From NCBI RefSeq assembly GCF_015207825.1, contig NZ_JADEWC010000012.1:1-64000 (forward strand): DNA of 64,000 nt, given 5' to 3'. The stretch is from Cyanobacterium stanieri LEGE 03274 (GTDB lineage Bacteria > Cyanobacteriota > Cyanobacteriia > Cyanobacteriales > Cyanobacteriaceae). The notes below the pieces were generated by a model that was not told where the DNA came from, did no database searches, and saw nothing but the letters and a program-made list of their open reading frames with translations. Both the position numbers and the translations under genes were made by a program. Positions 26,908-37,102 of the stretch are shown here, piece after piece; the stretch's first letter is position 1; each line of letters starts with the position of its first letter.

Positions 26908-27036
26908 TCAACTCCCCTTGATCACTTACAAATTAGTAATATCAGTATCTTAGTTCAATTAATTGAACGAACCATCGTTAGCCGTGTAATTTATTACACG
27001 GTGGGGTACGAAGATACAATCTATTGATAACGAATC
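26908..27036 (+). repeat. Dispersed double-palindrome element, full-length copy
   Basis: ATATCAACTCCCC... (from 26906), TTCAATTAATTGAA near 26954-26967, the linker CGAACCATCGTTAG, palindrome CCGTGTAATT/TATTACACGG at 26982-27001, then the tail GGGG..CGAAGATACAATCTATT. It occupies the RNase D to membrane-protein gap (26810-27099). A second, shorter TTAATTGAACGATAAACTGTTGGCCTTGTAAT piece precedes it at 26875. Confidence 0.75.
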
Positions 27037-27099
27037 ATCCGAACTTGATACAATTTATTGCAAGACGAGTAATGATATATTGTCTAAATCGGATAATGC

Positions 27100-27612
27100 C
27101 TAATTTTTGACGGGGCAGGTGTTGTTATAGCACCATCGCAAGAGATTACCCACTAATAGATATTTAATGGCTTCTAATACCCAATATCCTTCATGCCAAG
27201 AAATCATTTCATGGGGCATTTCTGTGGAGGCACTAAACTGATTAATAGATAAGCCCCAAGCACTCATATGGGGAATGAAAATGTAGGTATAGGCCAAAGC
27301 AATGAGCAGTAAAAGATTAGCAAATACTAAAAAGATGGTCTGTTTTTGTTCAGGAAATTGATGATTAAAATAAAATACTAATGACACGGTTAAAATTAGG
27401 GCTGCGCAGATTACTTCGATGCGATTAAAAACACCAAAAATTACAAACCCCACACTGGCAAAACCGCCGTCATTCATCATACCACTGACTGACATACTAG
27501 GAATTAAAATGAAGTCTAAAAAGAGACTACTACAAAACCAAAATCCTAGGGTGCAGAGAATAATGGCATTCCAATTCAAATCTTTATGGGCGATCCTAGA
27601 AACTATATTCAT
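27100..27612 (-). CDS. Four-helix membrane protein of unknown function
   Basis: A 170-residue integral membrane protein with hydrophobic segments at about residues 15-35, 50-80, 93-115 and 145-160. The loop between segments 3 and 4 (HMSAWGLSINQFSASTEMPHEMISWHEGYW) is polar with several histidines. The pattern recalls small DUF4149-like proteins, but I cannot assign a family with confidence. ATG at 27612. The gene is alone between convergent RNase D and codirectional rsmA, whose gene lies upstream. Confidence 0.7.
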   Translation of the reverse strand: MNIVSRIAHKDLNWNAIILCTLGFWFCSSLFLDFILIPSMSVSGMMNDGGFASVGFVIFGVFNRIEVICAALILTVSLVFYFNHQFPEQKQTIFLVFANLLLLIALAYTYIFIPHMSAWGLSINQFSASTEMPHEMISWHEGYWVLEAIKYLLVGNLLRWCYNNTCPVKN

Positions 27613-27804
27613 AATAATAATACCTATTTTTCTCTATATTTCTAGGATAACTTAACCCTTAAGCTATTTATATTAAGTATTTTAACTTTTTTTCTTAAGT
27701 TTAATTAAGCGATTACCTAGTTATTTTTACTTATTAATTTTTGAGAAATAAGAGCAAATAAATTTATGGTCAATGCCATAGATAAATTTTATGATCGTCC
27801 ACTT

Positions 27805-28635
27805 TTATTTTTCATTAATGATTGTTTCTAATTTATCACTGAGGAAAATCCAATCATTAACACTTAAATTTTCTGCCCTTACAAGGGGATTTAAATTCAA
27901 CTCTATCAATACTTTTTCCAAAATATTATTATCAATAATAGATTTTAAATTATTTTTTAACATCTTTCTTCTACTAGAAAATCCTAATTTTATAATGGTT
28001 TCTAAAAATTTAGGATTATTAGCTTCTTTTTCTAATTTTCTTGGGGTTATTTTGACAACTACAGAATCAACTTTAGGGCGAGGACGAAAATCTTTTGCGG
28101 GTACTTCACAAGCAATTTCACAGTTTGCTAAATATTGGACTTTTACGGATAATGCTCCATAAATTTTATTGTTTGGTGGGGCTACGAGGCGATCGCCCAC
28201 TTCTTTTTGAATGAGCAAAACAATGGATTCTAGGGGATTGGGATTAGGATTGGCAATAGTGCCTAGGAGTTTTTCAATGATTGGTCCTGTGATGTTATAG
28301 GGTATGTTAGCTACGACTTTATTATAATTTCTAAAGTCAGGAAAATTAGTTAATATAGAGGAAATATCTAAGTTTAAAAAGTCTCCTTCTAATAATAAAA
28401 AATTATCTTTTTCTCCATATTCTTTAACTAAAAGTTTGCATAAATCTCGATCAATTTCAATGGCCAATAATTTATCTACATAAGGCAACATTCTTTTGGT
28501 TAAGACCCCTGTACCTGGCCCTATTTCTAAGATGCGATCGCCCTTATTTAATTGAGCTGTACGAATTATATTATTTAAAGCGGTTTCACTTTTTAACCAA
28601 TGCTGTCCAAACTGTTTTTTTGCTCTAATAGCCAT
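27805..28635 (-). CDS. rsmA: 16S rRNA dimethyladenosine transferase
   Basis: A 276-residue SAM-dependent enzyme that dimethylates the two adjacent adenosines near the 3' end of 16S rRNA (KsgA). The N-terminal AKKQFGQHWL is the family start. ILEIGPGTGVLTKRML (about residues 35-50) binds SAM, and NIPYNITGPIIEKLL (about 108-122) carries the catalytic NxPY motif. The C-terminal helical domain has FSSRRKMLKNNLK. It diverges from the pabAB gene over a 375-bp spacer with no other gene. Confidence 0.95.
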   Translation of the reverse strand: MAIRAKKQFGQHWLKSETALNNIIRTAQLNKGDRILEIGPGTGVLTKRMLPYVDKLLAIEIDRDLCKLLVKEYGEKDNFLLLEGDFLNLDISSILTNFPDFRNYNKVVANIPYNITGPIIEKLLGTIANPNPNPLESIVLLIQKEVGDRLVAPPNNKIYGALSVKVQYLANCEIACEVPAKDFRPRPKVDSVVVKITPRKLEKEANNPKFLETIIKLGFSSRRKMLKNNLKSIIDNNILEKVLIELNLNPLVRAENLSVNDWIFLSDKLETIINEK

Positions 28636-29010
28636 ATAATAAAAAATATTTTTTTTTTACGAAGAATTAGGGTACACTTAAATCTATTTTAGGTTGTTAT
28701 TTATTACTTTTTTATTAATCACTACCTACTTAAAATAAATTTTTCACCTAATACATAATATCTATCAATGTCTATTCACCTTGTAATTCTTTTTACGGCG
28801 GATGATAATAGACTTTATCCGTTGAATTGAATATGGTTTTAACCCCATAGAGAAATTATAAAGCCTAAGGGGAAAAGAAGGAAAATGAAGCATCAAAATT
28901 GATCGATTAATTGTTGACTATTTAGCTGATGTATTTTTGTTATTCCATCGGGGGTGAAGACAGGTTACAATTTAAACGGAAAATTAAATTTAGTCTATCT
29001 GTTATATTTA
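28636..29010. other. 375-bp divergent spacer between rsmA and pabAB
   Basis: A/T-rich with no gene or recognised RNA. It must contain both promoters. An in-frame GTG at 28954 would extend PabAB by 19 residues that look like non-coding DNA. Confidence 0.4.
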
Positions 29011-31065
29011 ATGAGAAGTTTAATAATTGATAATTTCGATTCTTTTACCCATAATATATATCAATTATTAGCCCAAGTTAATCAGGAATCTCCTACCGTC
29101 ATTACTAATAATCAATGGTCATGGGAACAAATTCAGGCAGAAAACTTTGATAATATTATTATTTCTCCAGGTCCTGGCAATCCTTCTAAAAAAAGTGATT
29201 TTGGTGTATGTGGAGAAGTTTTAGTTAAGGCAAATATTCCTATCCTCGGAATTTGTTTAGGGCATCAAGGATTGGGTTATTTTTATGGTTCAAAAATAGT
29301 TAATGCTCCTATTCCTATGCACGGGAGAATTAGCAAAATTTATCACAATAATGATCTTCTTTTTCAGAATATTCCTTCTGGTTTTGAAGTGGTTCGTTAT
29401 CATTCTTTAATGATAGATGATTTAGGAGAAGATATAGAGGCGATCGCCCATACTGATGATAATATAATTATGGCAATTAGACACAAAATCAGACCTTTTT
29501 GGGGGGTTCAATTTCATCCCGAATCCATCTGTTCTCAACATGGATTTGAGTTATTAAATAATTTTAAAAAGATAACTAAATTTAATTATAATTATTCAAC
29601 AAAAAAAAAATTTAAACAGTTAGTTAATTATTATAAAAAAGTAAAAGTAAACAATAATAAATACCAAGTTTACTCTTGTTTAATAAAAGGTTGGAGAGAG
29701 CCAGAATTAATTTTTAAACAATTTTATAACAAATCTACTAACAGTTTTTGGTTAGATAGTAGTATGGTGGCTGAGGGTTTATCTCGCTTTTCTTTTATGG
29801 GAGATACTAATAATGATGATAGTTTTACCATCCAATATACCGTCGATGATAATAAGGTATATACACAAAATAATCAAGGAGAAATAACAACATTAAATAA
29901 TATAGATTTTTATGGATATTTAAATGATATAATAGCAAAATATGCTTGTGAGGATGATCGTTTACCTTTTAATCTTTGTGGTGGTTTAATAGGTTATTTT
30001 GGTTATGAACTAAAACAACTATCAGGATATAATAATAAACATAAATCACCATTACCCGATTGTTATTTAATTAAAGGCGATCGCCTCTTAGCATTTGACC
30101 ATAAAGAAAAAAAAATTTATTTAATATATATAGGCACAAAAGAAGCCGAAAAAAAAGCTCAAGAATGGTTTAAAAATATAGAAAACAAAATTAGTCAAAT
30201 ATCCGTAAAAAATCAAGCAAAATCGCAAAATAATAAAATAACAAAAGAAAAATTAAACCTTACCAGAAATCAACAACAATACCTCCATAACATAGACACT
30301 TGTTTTCAAAAAATTAAACAAGGAGAAAGCTACGAAATCTGTTTAACCAATCAAATAAACTTACCCCCCATCGAAAACCCCCTAGAATACTACTGTCAAC
30401 TAAGAAAACAAAACCCAACCCCCTATAGCGCCTTCATCAAATTCCATGACATAACCATAATTTGCTCATCTCCCGAACGTTTTTTACACCTTGATAAACA
30501 AGGGTGGCTAGAATCAAAACCCATCAAAGGCACAGTTAGAAGAGGAATAAACCCCCAAGAAGACACCCAACTACTGCAACAATTAAGCCTTAGCGAAAAA
30601 GAAAAAGCCGAAAACCTAATGATTGTTGACTTATTACGTAATGATTTAGGTAAAATTTGTCAAATAGGTAGTATTCATGTACCAAAATTAATGGCGATCG
30701 AAAGTTATAGCACCGTCCATCAAATGGTATCTACCGTCAGAGGTAAACTAAAACAAGACATTACCCCCCTAGACTGTCTTAAGTATATATTCCCTGGAGG
30801 TTCAATGACAGGGGCTCCAAAAAAACGTACCCTTGAAATTATCGATGAATTAGAAACCGAAGCCAGAGGAATCTATTCAGGTAGTATTGGTTTCTTGAGC
30901 TTTAATGGTACTCTTGATCTTAATATTGTCATTCGTACGGCCATTGTTACCAAAAATAAAACCACCATCGGTGTAGGAGGTGCAATTACGGCGCTTTCTG
31001 ATAAAAATCAAGAATTTGAAGAAATCATCCTCAAAGCCCAAGCCCTTTTAACCGCCCTCCAATAA
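29011..31065 (+). CDS. pabB: Fused aminodeoxychorismate synthase (PabA-PabB)
   Basis: A 684-residue bifunctional enzyme of folate synthesis. Residues 1-190 are a class I glutamine amidotransferase: MRSLIIDNFDSFTHNIYQ, GICLGHQGLGYF (catalytic Cys) and VQFHPESICSQHGFELL (catalytic His and Glu). A charged linker leads to the chorismate-binding half (about 220-684) with SPERFLHL, KPIKGTVRRG, ENLMIVDLLRNDLGKIC and the PGGSMTGAPKKRTLEIIDELE motif. It makes 4-amino-4-deoxychorismate; no PabC lyase domain is attached. The ATG at 29011 is chosen because the amidotransferase fold starts there. folP is the next pathway enzyme in the same window. Confidence 0.92.
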   Translation: MRSLIIDNFDSFTHNIYQLLAQVNQESPTVITNNQWSWEQIQAENFDNIIISPGPGNPSKKSDFGVCGEVLVKANIPILGICLGHQGLGYFYGSKIVNAPIPMHGRISKIYHNNDLLFQNIPSGFEVVRYHSLMIDDLGEDIEAIAHTDDNIIMAIRHKIRPFWGVQFHPESICSQHGFELLNNFKKITKFNYNYSTKKKFKQLVNYYKKVKVNNNKYQVYSCLIKGWREPELIFKQFYNKSTNSFWLDSSMVAEGLSRFSFMGDTNNDDSFTIQYTVDDNKVYTQNNQGEITTLNNIDFYGYLNDIIAKYACEDDRLPFNLCGGLIGYFGYELKQLSGYNNKHKSPLPDCYLIKGDRLLAFDHKEKKIYLIYIGTKEAEKKAQEWFKNIENKISQISVKNQAKSQNNKITKEKLNLTRNQQQYLHNIDTCFQKIKQGESYEICLTNQINLPPIENPLEYYCQLRKQNPTPYSAFIKFHDITIICSSPERFLHLDKQGWLESKPIKGTVRRGINPQEDTQLLQQLSLSEKEKAENLMIVDLLRNDLGKICQIGSIHVPKLMAIESYSTVHQMVSTVRGKLKQDITPLDCLKYIFPGGSMTGAPKKRTLEIIDELETEARGIYSGSIGFLSFNGTLDLNIVIRTAIVTKNKTTIGVGGAITALSDKNQEFEEIILKAQALLTALQ

Positions 31066-31070
31066 AAAAC

Positions 31071-33836
31071 TTAGATTTTGAGATACTTCGCCAAATGAGA
31101 CTTTTTCGATGTGGCAATATCTTCGGGAGTGCCAATGGCCACCAATTCTCCCCCCTTGTTTCCCCCTTCCAAACCTAAATCGATAATCCAATCAGCACAC
31201 CTTATCACATCCAAATTATGCTCAATGACAATGATAGAGTTGCCTTTATCTGCCAATTTTTGTAATACATTTAAGAGATGATGCACATCATAAAAAGATA
31301 ATCCCGTGGTAGGTTCATCAATTAAATATACTGTTTTTCCTGTGGCACGGCGAGATAATTCCGTAGCAAGTTTTACCCGTTGGGCTTCCCCCCCCGACAA
31401 GGTGGGCGCCGATTGCCCTAGTTTGACATAGGTTAAACCCACATCCACAAGGGTTTGTAAACGATTGACAGCACGAGGGATATTTTCAAACACCTTCAAG
31501 GCTTCTTCTACCGTCATATCCAATACATCGGCGATGGAATAATCCTTATATTTCACCTGTAAAGTTTCTCGGTTATACCTTGCCCCCTTACATATATCAC
31601 ATTGTACATATACATCGGGTAAGAAGTTCATGGAAATGACATTTACCCCTTGCCCTCCACAGGCTTCGCACCTTCCCCCCTTGACATTAAAGGAAAATCT
31701 ACCTGGTTTATAACCCCTTGCTTTGGCTTCAGTGGTTTGGGCAAACATATCTCTAATGACGTCAAATACCCCTGTATAGGTGGCAGGATTAGAACGGGGA
31801 GTGCGTCCGATGGGAGATTGATCGATTACAATGACTTTATCTACCGCTTCTATGCCTTCTAGGCTATCTAATTCTTTGGGAAAAGGTACATTGCGATTAA
31901 GGTGGTGTTTGAGGGAGGGATATAGTAATTCGTTGATGAGGGTGGATTTTCCTGAGCCTGAAACCCCTGTGATACAGACAAATTTTCCGAGGGGGATTTC
32001 TACATCAATGTTTTTGAGGTTGTTACGGTGACAGTTTTTGAGGGTTAAAAAGTTGCCGTTTCCTTCCCTTCTGGTGTCGGGGGTGACAATTTTTTTTCTG
32101 CCTGATAAATAGGCACTGGTAAGGGATGCTTTGGATTTGAGGAAGTTTTTATAATCTCCTTGATAAACGATTTCCCCTCCATGGACTCCTGCTTTTGGCC
32201 CAATGTCAACAATATAATCGGCGCTCTTGATTGTGTCTTCGTCATGTTCTACAATAATCAAAGTATTGTCGAGATCTCGTAATTTTTTGAGGGTTTCTAA
32301 GAGGCGATCGTTATCCCGTTGATGTAAACCGATGCTAGGTTCGTCTAATACATATAATACCCCTGTAAGTCCCGAACCGATTTGGGTAGCGAGGCGAATC
32401 CGTTGGGCTTCTCCCCCTGAGAGGGTCATGGCGGTACGATCTAGGGTAAGATAGTCTAAGCCGACGTCGAGTAAAAATTTTAGTCGGGCTTTGATTTCTT
32501 TGAGGGCTAATTCTCCGATTTGGGCTTGTTTGGGGGTAAGTTGAATATCATTGACTCTGGTTAAGCATTCACCGATGGAAACGCTGGTTAAGTCGTTGAT
32601 GGTGTATTGTCCTAGTTTGACGGCGAGCGCCTCGGGTTTTAATCTTTTACCGTGACAGACTTCGCAGGTTTGATGTTCGATGTATTGTTCTAGTTTTTGT
32701 TTAATTACTTCGGAGTTACTTTCTTGGTAGGTTTTTTCGAGCATGGGGATTACTCCTCGATAGTAACCGTATTGGATTTGTTGAATTTCTTTGTCTCCGT
32801 AGAAAATTATCTGTTGTTGTTTTTCAGTGAGAGTATGCCATTTGTCGCTTAGTTTGAAGCCGTATTCTTCGGCAACATATTCGAGGAGGGAGACATAATA
32901 GGGGTTTTCCTTGTCTGCCCAAGGGGCGATCGCCTTTAGAACTATGGCATCGGGATCTGGTACAATCAAATGGGGTGAAAAGGTTTTGAGAGTACCCAAA
33001 CCATGACAATGGCCACAAGCACCATAGGGGGAGTTGAAAGAAAATAAACGGGGGGACAATTCTTCCATCACCGCGCCATGGGTTGGACAAGCGAAATTTT
33101 CCGAGAAAATGATGGTTTCTTCCTCTTTACCCACCATCTCCACCATGGCAACACCATCGGCAATTTTTAAACAAGTACCTAAAGAATCGGCTAATCTTTC
33201 TTGAATGTTTGCCTTGACTACGAGGCGATCGACTAATACACTTATATCATGTTTTTTCTGGGGTTTTAGCTCGATATTATCCCCTAACTCCCGAATTTCC
33301 CCATTAATTTTTACCCTTACAAATCCCTGAGAGCTTAAACTAGAAAGTAATTGATGATGATTTCCTTTTTTTCCTCTGACTACTGGGGCAAGTAAATGTA
33401 GTTTAGTTTTTTCAGGTAAAGCCATCACCCTGTCACACATTTCGTCAATGGTTTGGGGGGCGATAGATTGACCACATATTGGACAATGGGGTTCCCCTGC
33501 CCTACCATAGAGTAACCTAAGATAATCATAGATTTCCGTAACCGTGCCTACCGTTGAGCGAGGATTATGGGATGTGGATTTTTGATCGATAGAAATGGCG
33601 GGGGATAACCCTTCGATGCTATCTACATCAGGTTTATCCAGTTGCCCTAAAAACTGTCTGGCATAGGCACTCAATGACTCTACATAACGCCGTTGCCCTT
33701 CTGCGAAAATAGTATCAAAAGCAAGGGAAGATTTTCCGCTACCCGATACCCCTGTAAAGACTATTAATTGATTGCGGGGTAATTCTAAATCAATATTTTT
33801 GAGGTTGTGTTGCCTAGCGCCACGAATACGAATCAT
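31071..33836 (-). CDS. uvrA: Excinuclease ABC subunit A
   Basis: A 921-residue damage-recognition ATPase of nucleotide excision repair. Two ABC modules are visible: Walker [13 protein letters not shown] (about residues 29-40) and [12 protein letters not shown] (about 627), with signatures [14 protein letters not shown] and [14 protein letters not shown]. Zinc-binding cysteine clusters are at [27 protein letters not shown] and [28 protein letters not shown] is the typical segment after the second module. It is slightly shorter than the usual 940-970 residues but no domain is missing. It converges with pabAB, with only 5 bases between stops. Confidence 0.96.
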   Translation of the reverse strand: MIRIRGARQHNLKNIDLELPRNQLIVFTGVSGSGKSSLAFDTIFAEGQRRYVESLSAYARQFLGQLDKPDVDSIEGLSPAISIDQKSTSHNPRSTVGTVTEIYDYLRLLYGRAGEPHCPICGQSIAPQTIDEMCDRVMALPEKTKLHLLAPVVRGKKGNHHQLLSSLSSQGFVRVKINGEIRELGDNIELKPQKKHDISVLVDRLVVKANIQERLADSLGTCLKIADGVAMVEMVGKEEETIIFSENFACPTHGAVMEELSPRLFSFNSPYGACGHCHGLGTLKTFSPHLIVPDPDAIVLKAIAPWADKENPYYVSLLEYVAEEYGFKLSDKWHTLTEKQQQIIFYGDKEIQQIQYGYYRGVIPMLEKTYQESNSEVIKQKLEQYIEHQTCEVCHGKRLKPEALAVKLGQYTINDLTSVSIGECLTRVNDIQLTPKQAQIGELALKEIKARLKFLLDVGLDYLTLDRTAMTLSGGEAQRIRLATQIGSGLTGVLYVLDEPSIGLHQRDNDRLLETLKKLRDLDNTLIIVEHDEDTIKSADYIVDIGPKAGVHGGEIVYQGDYKNFLKSKASLTSAYLSGRKKIVTPDTRREGNGNFLTLKNCHRNNLKNIDVEIPLGKFVCITGVSGSGKSTLINELLYPSLKHHLNRNVPFPKELDSLEGIEAVDKVIVIDQSPIGRTPRSNPATYTGVFDVIRDMFAQTTEAKARGYKPGRFSFNVKGGRCEACGGQGVNVISMNFLPDVYVQCDICKGARYNRETLQVKYKDYSIADVLDMTVEEALKVFENIPRAVNRLQTLVDVGLTYVKLGQSAPTLSGGEAQRVKLATELSRRATGKTVYLIDEPTTGLSFYDVHHLLNVLQKLADKGNSIIVIEHNLDVIRCADWIIDLGLEGGNKGGELVAIGTPEDIATSKKSHLAKYLKI

Positions 33837-33884
33837 TTAGTTAATAAGAAATGGGAAATGTGTAATATAGGGAACAGGCAGTAA

Positions 33885-33916
33885 AATAATTGTCAACTGT
33901 CAATTGTTAATTATCT
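33885..33916. repeat. Heptamer repeat upstream of uvrA
   Basis: 7-bp-period sequence TAATTGTCAACTGTCAATTGTTAATTATCTATT in the 275-bp spacer (33837-34111) between uvrA and the divergent CorC/HlyC gene. Nothing else is recognised there. Confidence 0.55.
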
Positions 33917-34111
33917 ATTATTTAGGGACTTAGAAAACCCAAGCCCCTAGCGGTTGATTGTTGATTTAAATCTATGATACCGTATAACGCAAAACACCAG
34001 AATAATTAATTATCTACCAAACCTTCATCAAGATATACTATCTTAACTCGAGAAAACTTTATCCCCATAAAATAACTTTAAACCCTATTTTTTTTACCCA
34101 TCCCTAACTAA

Positions 34112-35503
34112 ATGAGTTTGCCTGATATTGGATTTAGATTACTAGCTATTTTTTCTCTGATTGCCATTAACGCTTTTTTTGTTACGGGAGAATTTGCTAT
34201 AGTTTCTGTGAGGCGATCGCGCATTAATCATCTAGTATTAGAAGGAGATATACCCTCCCAAACTGTCCAATCTTTACAAAAAAGTTTAGATAGACTTCTT
34301 TCTACCACCCAACTAGGTATCACCCTTTCTAGTCTTGCCCTGGGTTGGATAGGGGAAAGCACCATGGCACAAATCCTACAATCATGGATTATTGCCCTCT
34401 CTCTCCCCGCCAACATTAATCAAATTTTGATTCATTCTGTTTCCATTCCCCTTTCTTTTATTCTTCTGGTTTACCTACAAATCGTATTGGGGGAATTATG
34501 CCCAAAATCTTTCTCCCTATTGTATGCTGAAAATTTAGCTCGATTCCTCGCCCCTCCCATTCGAGTCATTGGCATTATTTTTAAACCTTTTATCGATATT
34601 CTCAACCAATCTACTAAATTTATACTCCGTTTATTTGGGGCTGAATACACTGGGCAAGGGTGGTATAAACAAGTTACCCCCGAAGAATTACAACTTATCA
34701 TTCGTACGGAAAAAGAGTCATCTGGTTTAGAAGCCGAAGAAAGGGAATTATTAAGTAATGTCTTTGAGTTTGGGGATGTGGAAGCCATGGAAATCATGAC
34801 ACCCCGAGTAAATATTGATTATTTATCCCTTGATTCTACCTATCAAGATTTAATTGAAGAAGTGGCGAAAACAGGCCATTCCCGTTATCCTGTCATTGGT
34901 GAATCTCTCGATGACATTCGAGGTATTATTAATCTTAAAGATAGTGTTTCTTTTTTAGGCAAACATGAAGACTTAGAAAATAATCAAAATCCTCCTTTAT
35001 CGGAAAATAAATTATCACAATCGATTAAGGATTTAATTCGCCCTGTTAAATTTTTATCGGAATTTACCCCCCTCAGTGAGTTACTTAATGTGATGCAACA
35101 ATCACGGCTAAAAATGGTAATTATTGTGGATGAGTATGGAGGCACTGCGGGATTAGTTTCTATGCAAAATCTGATTAATGAAATTTTAGGTCATGAGGAA
35201 AAAAGTATCACTAATCAGGAGTCGGAAGTTACGGTAATTGATGAACAAAATTTCTTGGTTTGGGCTCAAATTAATCTTGAGGAGTTAAACGATTTACTCG
35301 ATTTTAATTTACCTCTGACGGAGGAATATACTACCCTTGGGGGATTTTTAATTTATCAGTGGCAAAAAATTCCTTCTAGGGGGGAAAAATATGTTTTTGA
35401 TAATCTTGTTTTCACCATTGCTGATATGGATGGCCCTCGCATTCATAAGATTAAGGTTACTATTCAAGATTCTACGGGGGAAATGGTTGATAATCAAGGT
35501 TAA
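34112..35503 (+). CDS. CorC/HlyC-type membrane protein (DUF21-CBS-CorC_HlyC)
   Basis: A 463-residue protein. The N-terminal DUF21 domain has about four hydrophobic segments (residues 8-25, 65-85, 100-125, 140-165) and the motif GEFAIVSVRRSRINHL. Next is ELLSNVFEFGDVEAMEIMTPRV, which leads into two CBS motifs (about 220-350, HSRYPVIGESLDDIRGII and RLKMVIIVDEYGGTAGLVS). The C-terminal CorC_HlyC domain has YTTLGGFLIYQWQKIPSRGE. Families with this layout take part in magnesium/cobalt or other cation handling; the old name 'hemolysin' is misleading. Monocistronic. Confidence 0.9.
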   Translation: MSLPDIGFRLLAIFSLIAINAFFVTGEFAIVSVRRSRINHLVLEGDIPSQTVQSLQKSLDRLLSTTQLGITLSSLALGWIGESTMAQILQSWIIALSLPANINQILIHSVSIPLSFILLVYLQIVLGELCPKSFSLLYAENLARFLAPPIRVIGIIFKPFIDILNQSTKFILRLFGAEYTGQGWYKQVTPEELQLIIRTEKESSGLEAEERELLSNVFEFGDVEAMEIMTPRVNIDYLSLDSTYQDLIEEVAKTGHSRYPVIGESLDDIRGIINLKDSVSFLGKHEDLENNQNPPLSENKLSQSIKDLIRPVKFLSEFTPLSELLNVMQQSRLKMVIIVDEYGGTAGLVSMQNLINEILGHEEKSITNQESEVTVIDEQNFLVWAQINLEELNDLLDFNLPLTEEYTTLGGFLIYQWQKIPSRGEKYVFDNLVFTIADMDGPRIHKIKVTIQDSTGEMVDNQG

Positions 35504-35561
35504 TTAACAACATCTGAACGTTATTTTATTATGGAATGAAATATAGCTGAAGTATTAAAAT

Positions 35562-35587
35562 AACCTCAGTTCGGAATTTGTCAATAT
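35562..35587 (+). repeat. 26-bp direct repeat flanking the phytase-like gene (left copy)
   Basis: The sequence around AACCTCAGTTCGGAATTTGT (ending CAATAT) recurs at 36806-36831 with 24 of 26 bases identical. The two copies bracket the gene at 35657-36802. Confidence 0.65.
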
Positions 35588-35656
35588 GGTAAGTAAGTAC
35601 GTCCGCACATGTTGCTTTTTATCGTACCCTCGGTATAACAAAAATTGAGATAAAAT

Positions 35657-36802
35657 ATGTTAAATAAAATTTCTAAAATTATTACTCTATTAATCATAAT
35701 ATGTAGTTTATTTTTTATAGATATTAACCCAGTTTTTGCCCAAGAAAGACTATTTTTAGATTTATCTTTAGAATATTTAGACACCTATGAATTAAAAATT
35801 CAAGATTATGAAAATACAAAAGTTGGTGGATTTTCTGGTATTACTTATAATCAACAGAAAGATTATTTTTATGTGATTTCAGATGATCGCTCTCGTCTTG
35901 CTCCTGCTCGTTTTTATACGGTAAAAATTAACATAGAAAATGATAAAATAGATGATGTTATCCTTGAAAATGTTACTTTTTTAAAAGATAATAACGGGGA
36001 ATTATATGCTAATGATACCATAGACCCTGAGGCGATCGCCCTTAGCCCCAGAAATAGTATTTTCATCTCTAGCGAAGGCATTAGTCATCTAAGAGTTGCC
36101 CCTTTTATTAATGAATATGACTTAGATGGAAATTTACTTTCTGAAGTACCGATTCCCAAAAGATATATTTACAATAAGGAAGAAAAAAAAGGCATCCAAG
36201 ATAACTACGGCTTTGAATCTTTAACCATTAAAGCTAATGCTACCATGGCTCAAGATCCTTTTAGACTATTTACAGGCAGTGAATTAGCACTCACCCAAGA
36301 TTTTAATGATAAAATTCCCGAAACCTTATTACGTAGTCGAATGATGCACTATGTAGTTAATCCTTTTGGGCAACCTGTGTTAATTTCTGAAAATTTATAC
36401 CCTGTTAATCAAGCAGATTTTGGGGTAATTTATAATGGTTTAAATGAATTATACGCCCTCCCAGAAGAAGGTTATTTATTATCTTTAGAAAGAACTTTTG
36501 GTTTAAGGGGTTTTGGAGCAAAAATATTTCAAATAGTGATGGCAAATGCTACAGATATTTATGCAGAAAAAAGTTTGGCAGGAAATATTGATAATATTAA
36601 TTTGATTAAGAAAAAATTGCTCTTAAACTTGAAAGATTTAAATATAGATTTTGATAACTTAGAGGGCTTAACTTTTGGGCCTAGATTGCCTGATGGTAGT
36701 CAAAGTTTAATTTTAGTTAGCGACAACAACTTTAAATACTCCACCGAAAAAACTCAATTTTTATTATTTAAAATTGTAAAAAATACTCAAGGTAACAATT
36801 AA
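35657..36802 (+). CDS. Secreted 'esterase-like activity of phytase' family protein
   Basis: A 381-residue exported protein. Residues 1-28 form a Sec signal (MLNKISKIITLLIIIC... ending VFAQ). The mature part fits the phytase-like esterase family (a beta-propeller). Visible are GGFSGITYNQQKDYFYVISDD near residue 56-76, IDPEAIALSPRNSIFISSEG, NYGFESLTI, LYALPEEGYLLSLERTF and NLEGLTFGPRLPDGSQSLILVSDNN near the C-terminus. It probably acts in the periplasm on phosphate or ester substrates, but the natural substrate is unknown. It is bracketed by 26-bp direct repeats. Confidence 0.82.
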   Translation: MLNKISKIITLLIIICSLFFIDINPVFAQERLFLDLSLEYLDTYELKIQDYENTKVGGFSGITYNQQKDYFYVISDDRSRLAPARFYTVKINIENDKIDDVILENVTFLKDNNGELYANDTIDPEAIALSPRNSIFISSEGISHLRVAPFINEYDLDGNLLSEVPIPKRYIYNKEEKKGIQDNYGFESLTIKANATMAQDPFRLFTGSELALTQDFNDKIPETLLRSRMMHYVVNPFGQPVLISENLYPVNQADFGVIYNGLNELYALPEEGYLLSLERTFGLRGFGAKIFQIVMANATDIYAEKSLAGNIDNINLIKKKLLLNLKDLNIDFDNLEGLTFGPRLPDGSQSLILVSDNNFKYSTEKTQFLLFKIVKNTQGNN

Positions 36803-36805
36803 TTT

Positions 36806-37003
36806 AACCTGAGTTCGGAATTTGTTAATATTGTTGGGTTTCAGGTGACAGATATTAAGGAGATAGGGGGATGAGGGGTGTAGGAGATAAGGAGTAGAGG
36901 AGTATGGGTGATAATAGTTTATACTAAACCCGTAAATCAAAATATACCTTAGTTCAATTTATTGAACGATAAACCGTTAGCCTTGTAATTTTGCAAGACG
37001 AGG
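36806..37003 (+). repeat. Right flanking repeat plus a degenerate double-palindrome copy
   Basis: The 26-bp repeat (36806-36831) is followed, in the 300-bp gap to cinA, by a short GGAGATAGGGGGATGAGGGG stretch. A degenerate element copy is at 36949-37003 (TTAGTTCAATTTATTGAACG, then CCTTGTAATTTTGCAAGACG). No gene in the gap. Confidence 0.6.
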
Positions 37004-37058
37004 GATGATATATTTTCTAAATGAGATTTGGTATTAGGTACTAGGTAATAGTTTATTA

Positions 37059-37093
37059 ATTGTCAATTATCCATTATCAATTCTCAATTATTT
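37059..37093. repeat. Heptamer tandem repeat before cinA
   Basis: Units ATTGTCA, ATTATCC, ATTATCA, ATTCTCA and ATTATTT end 9 bases before the cinA ATG, leaving no normal Shine-Dalgarno sequence. Confidence 0.75.
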
Positions 37094-37102
37094 ATTAAAT
37101 CC

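Noticed and set aside
28954-29010. GTG start extending PabAB by 19 residues
   Set aside because: The amidotransferase fold begins at the ATG at 29011 and the added residues look like spacer.
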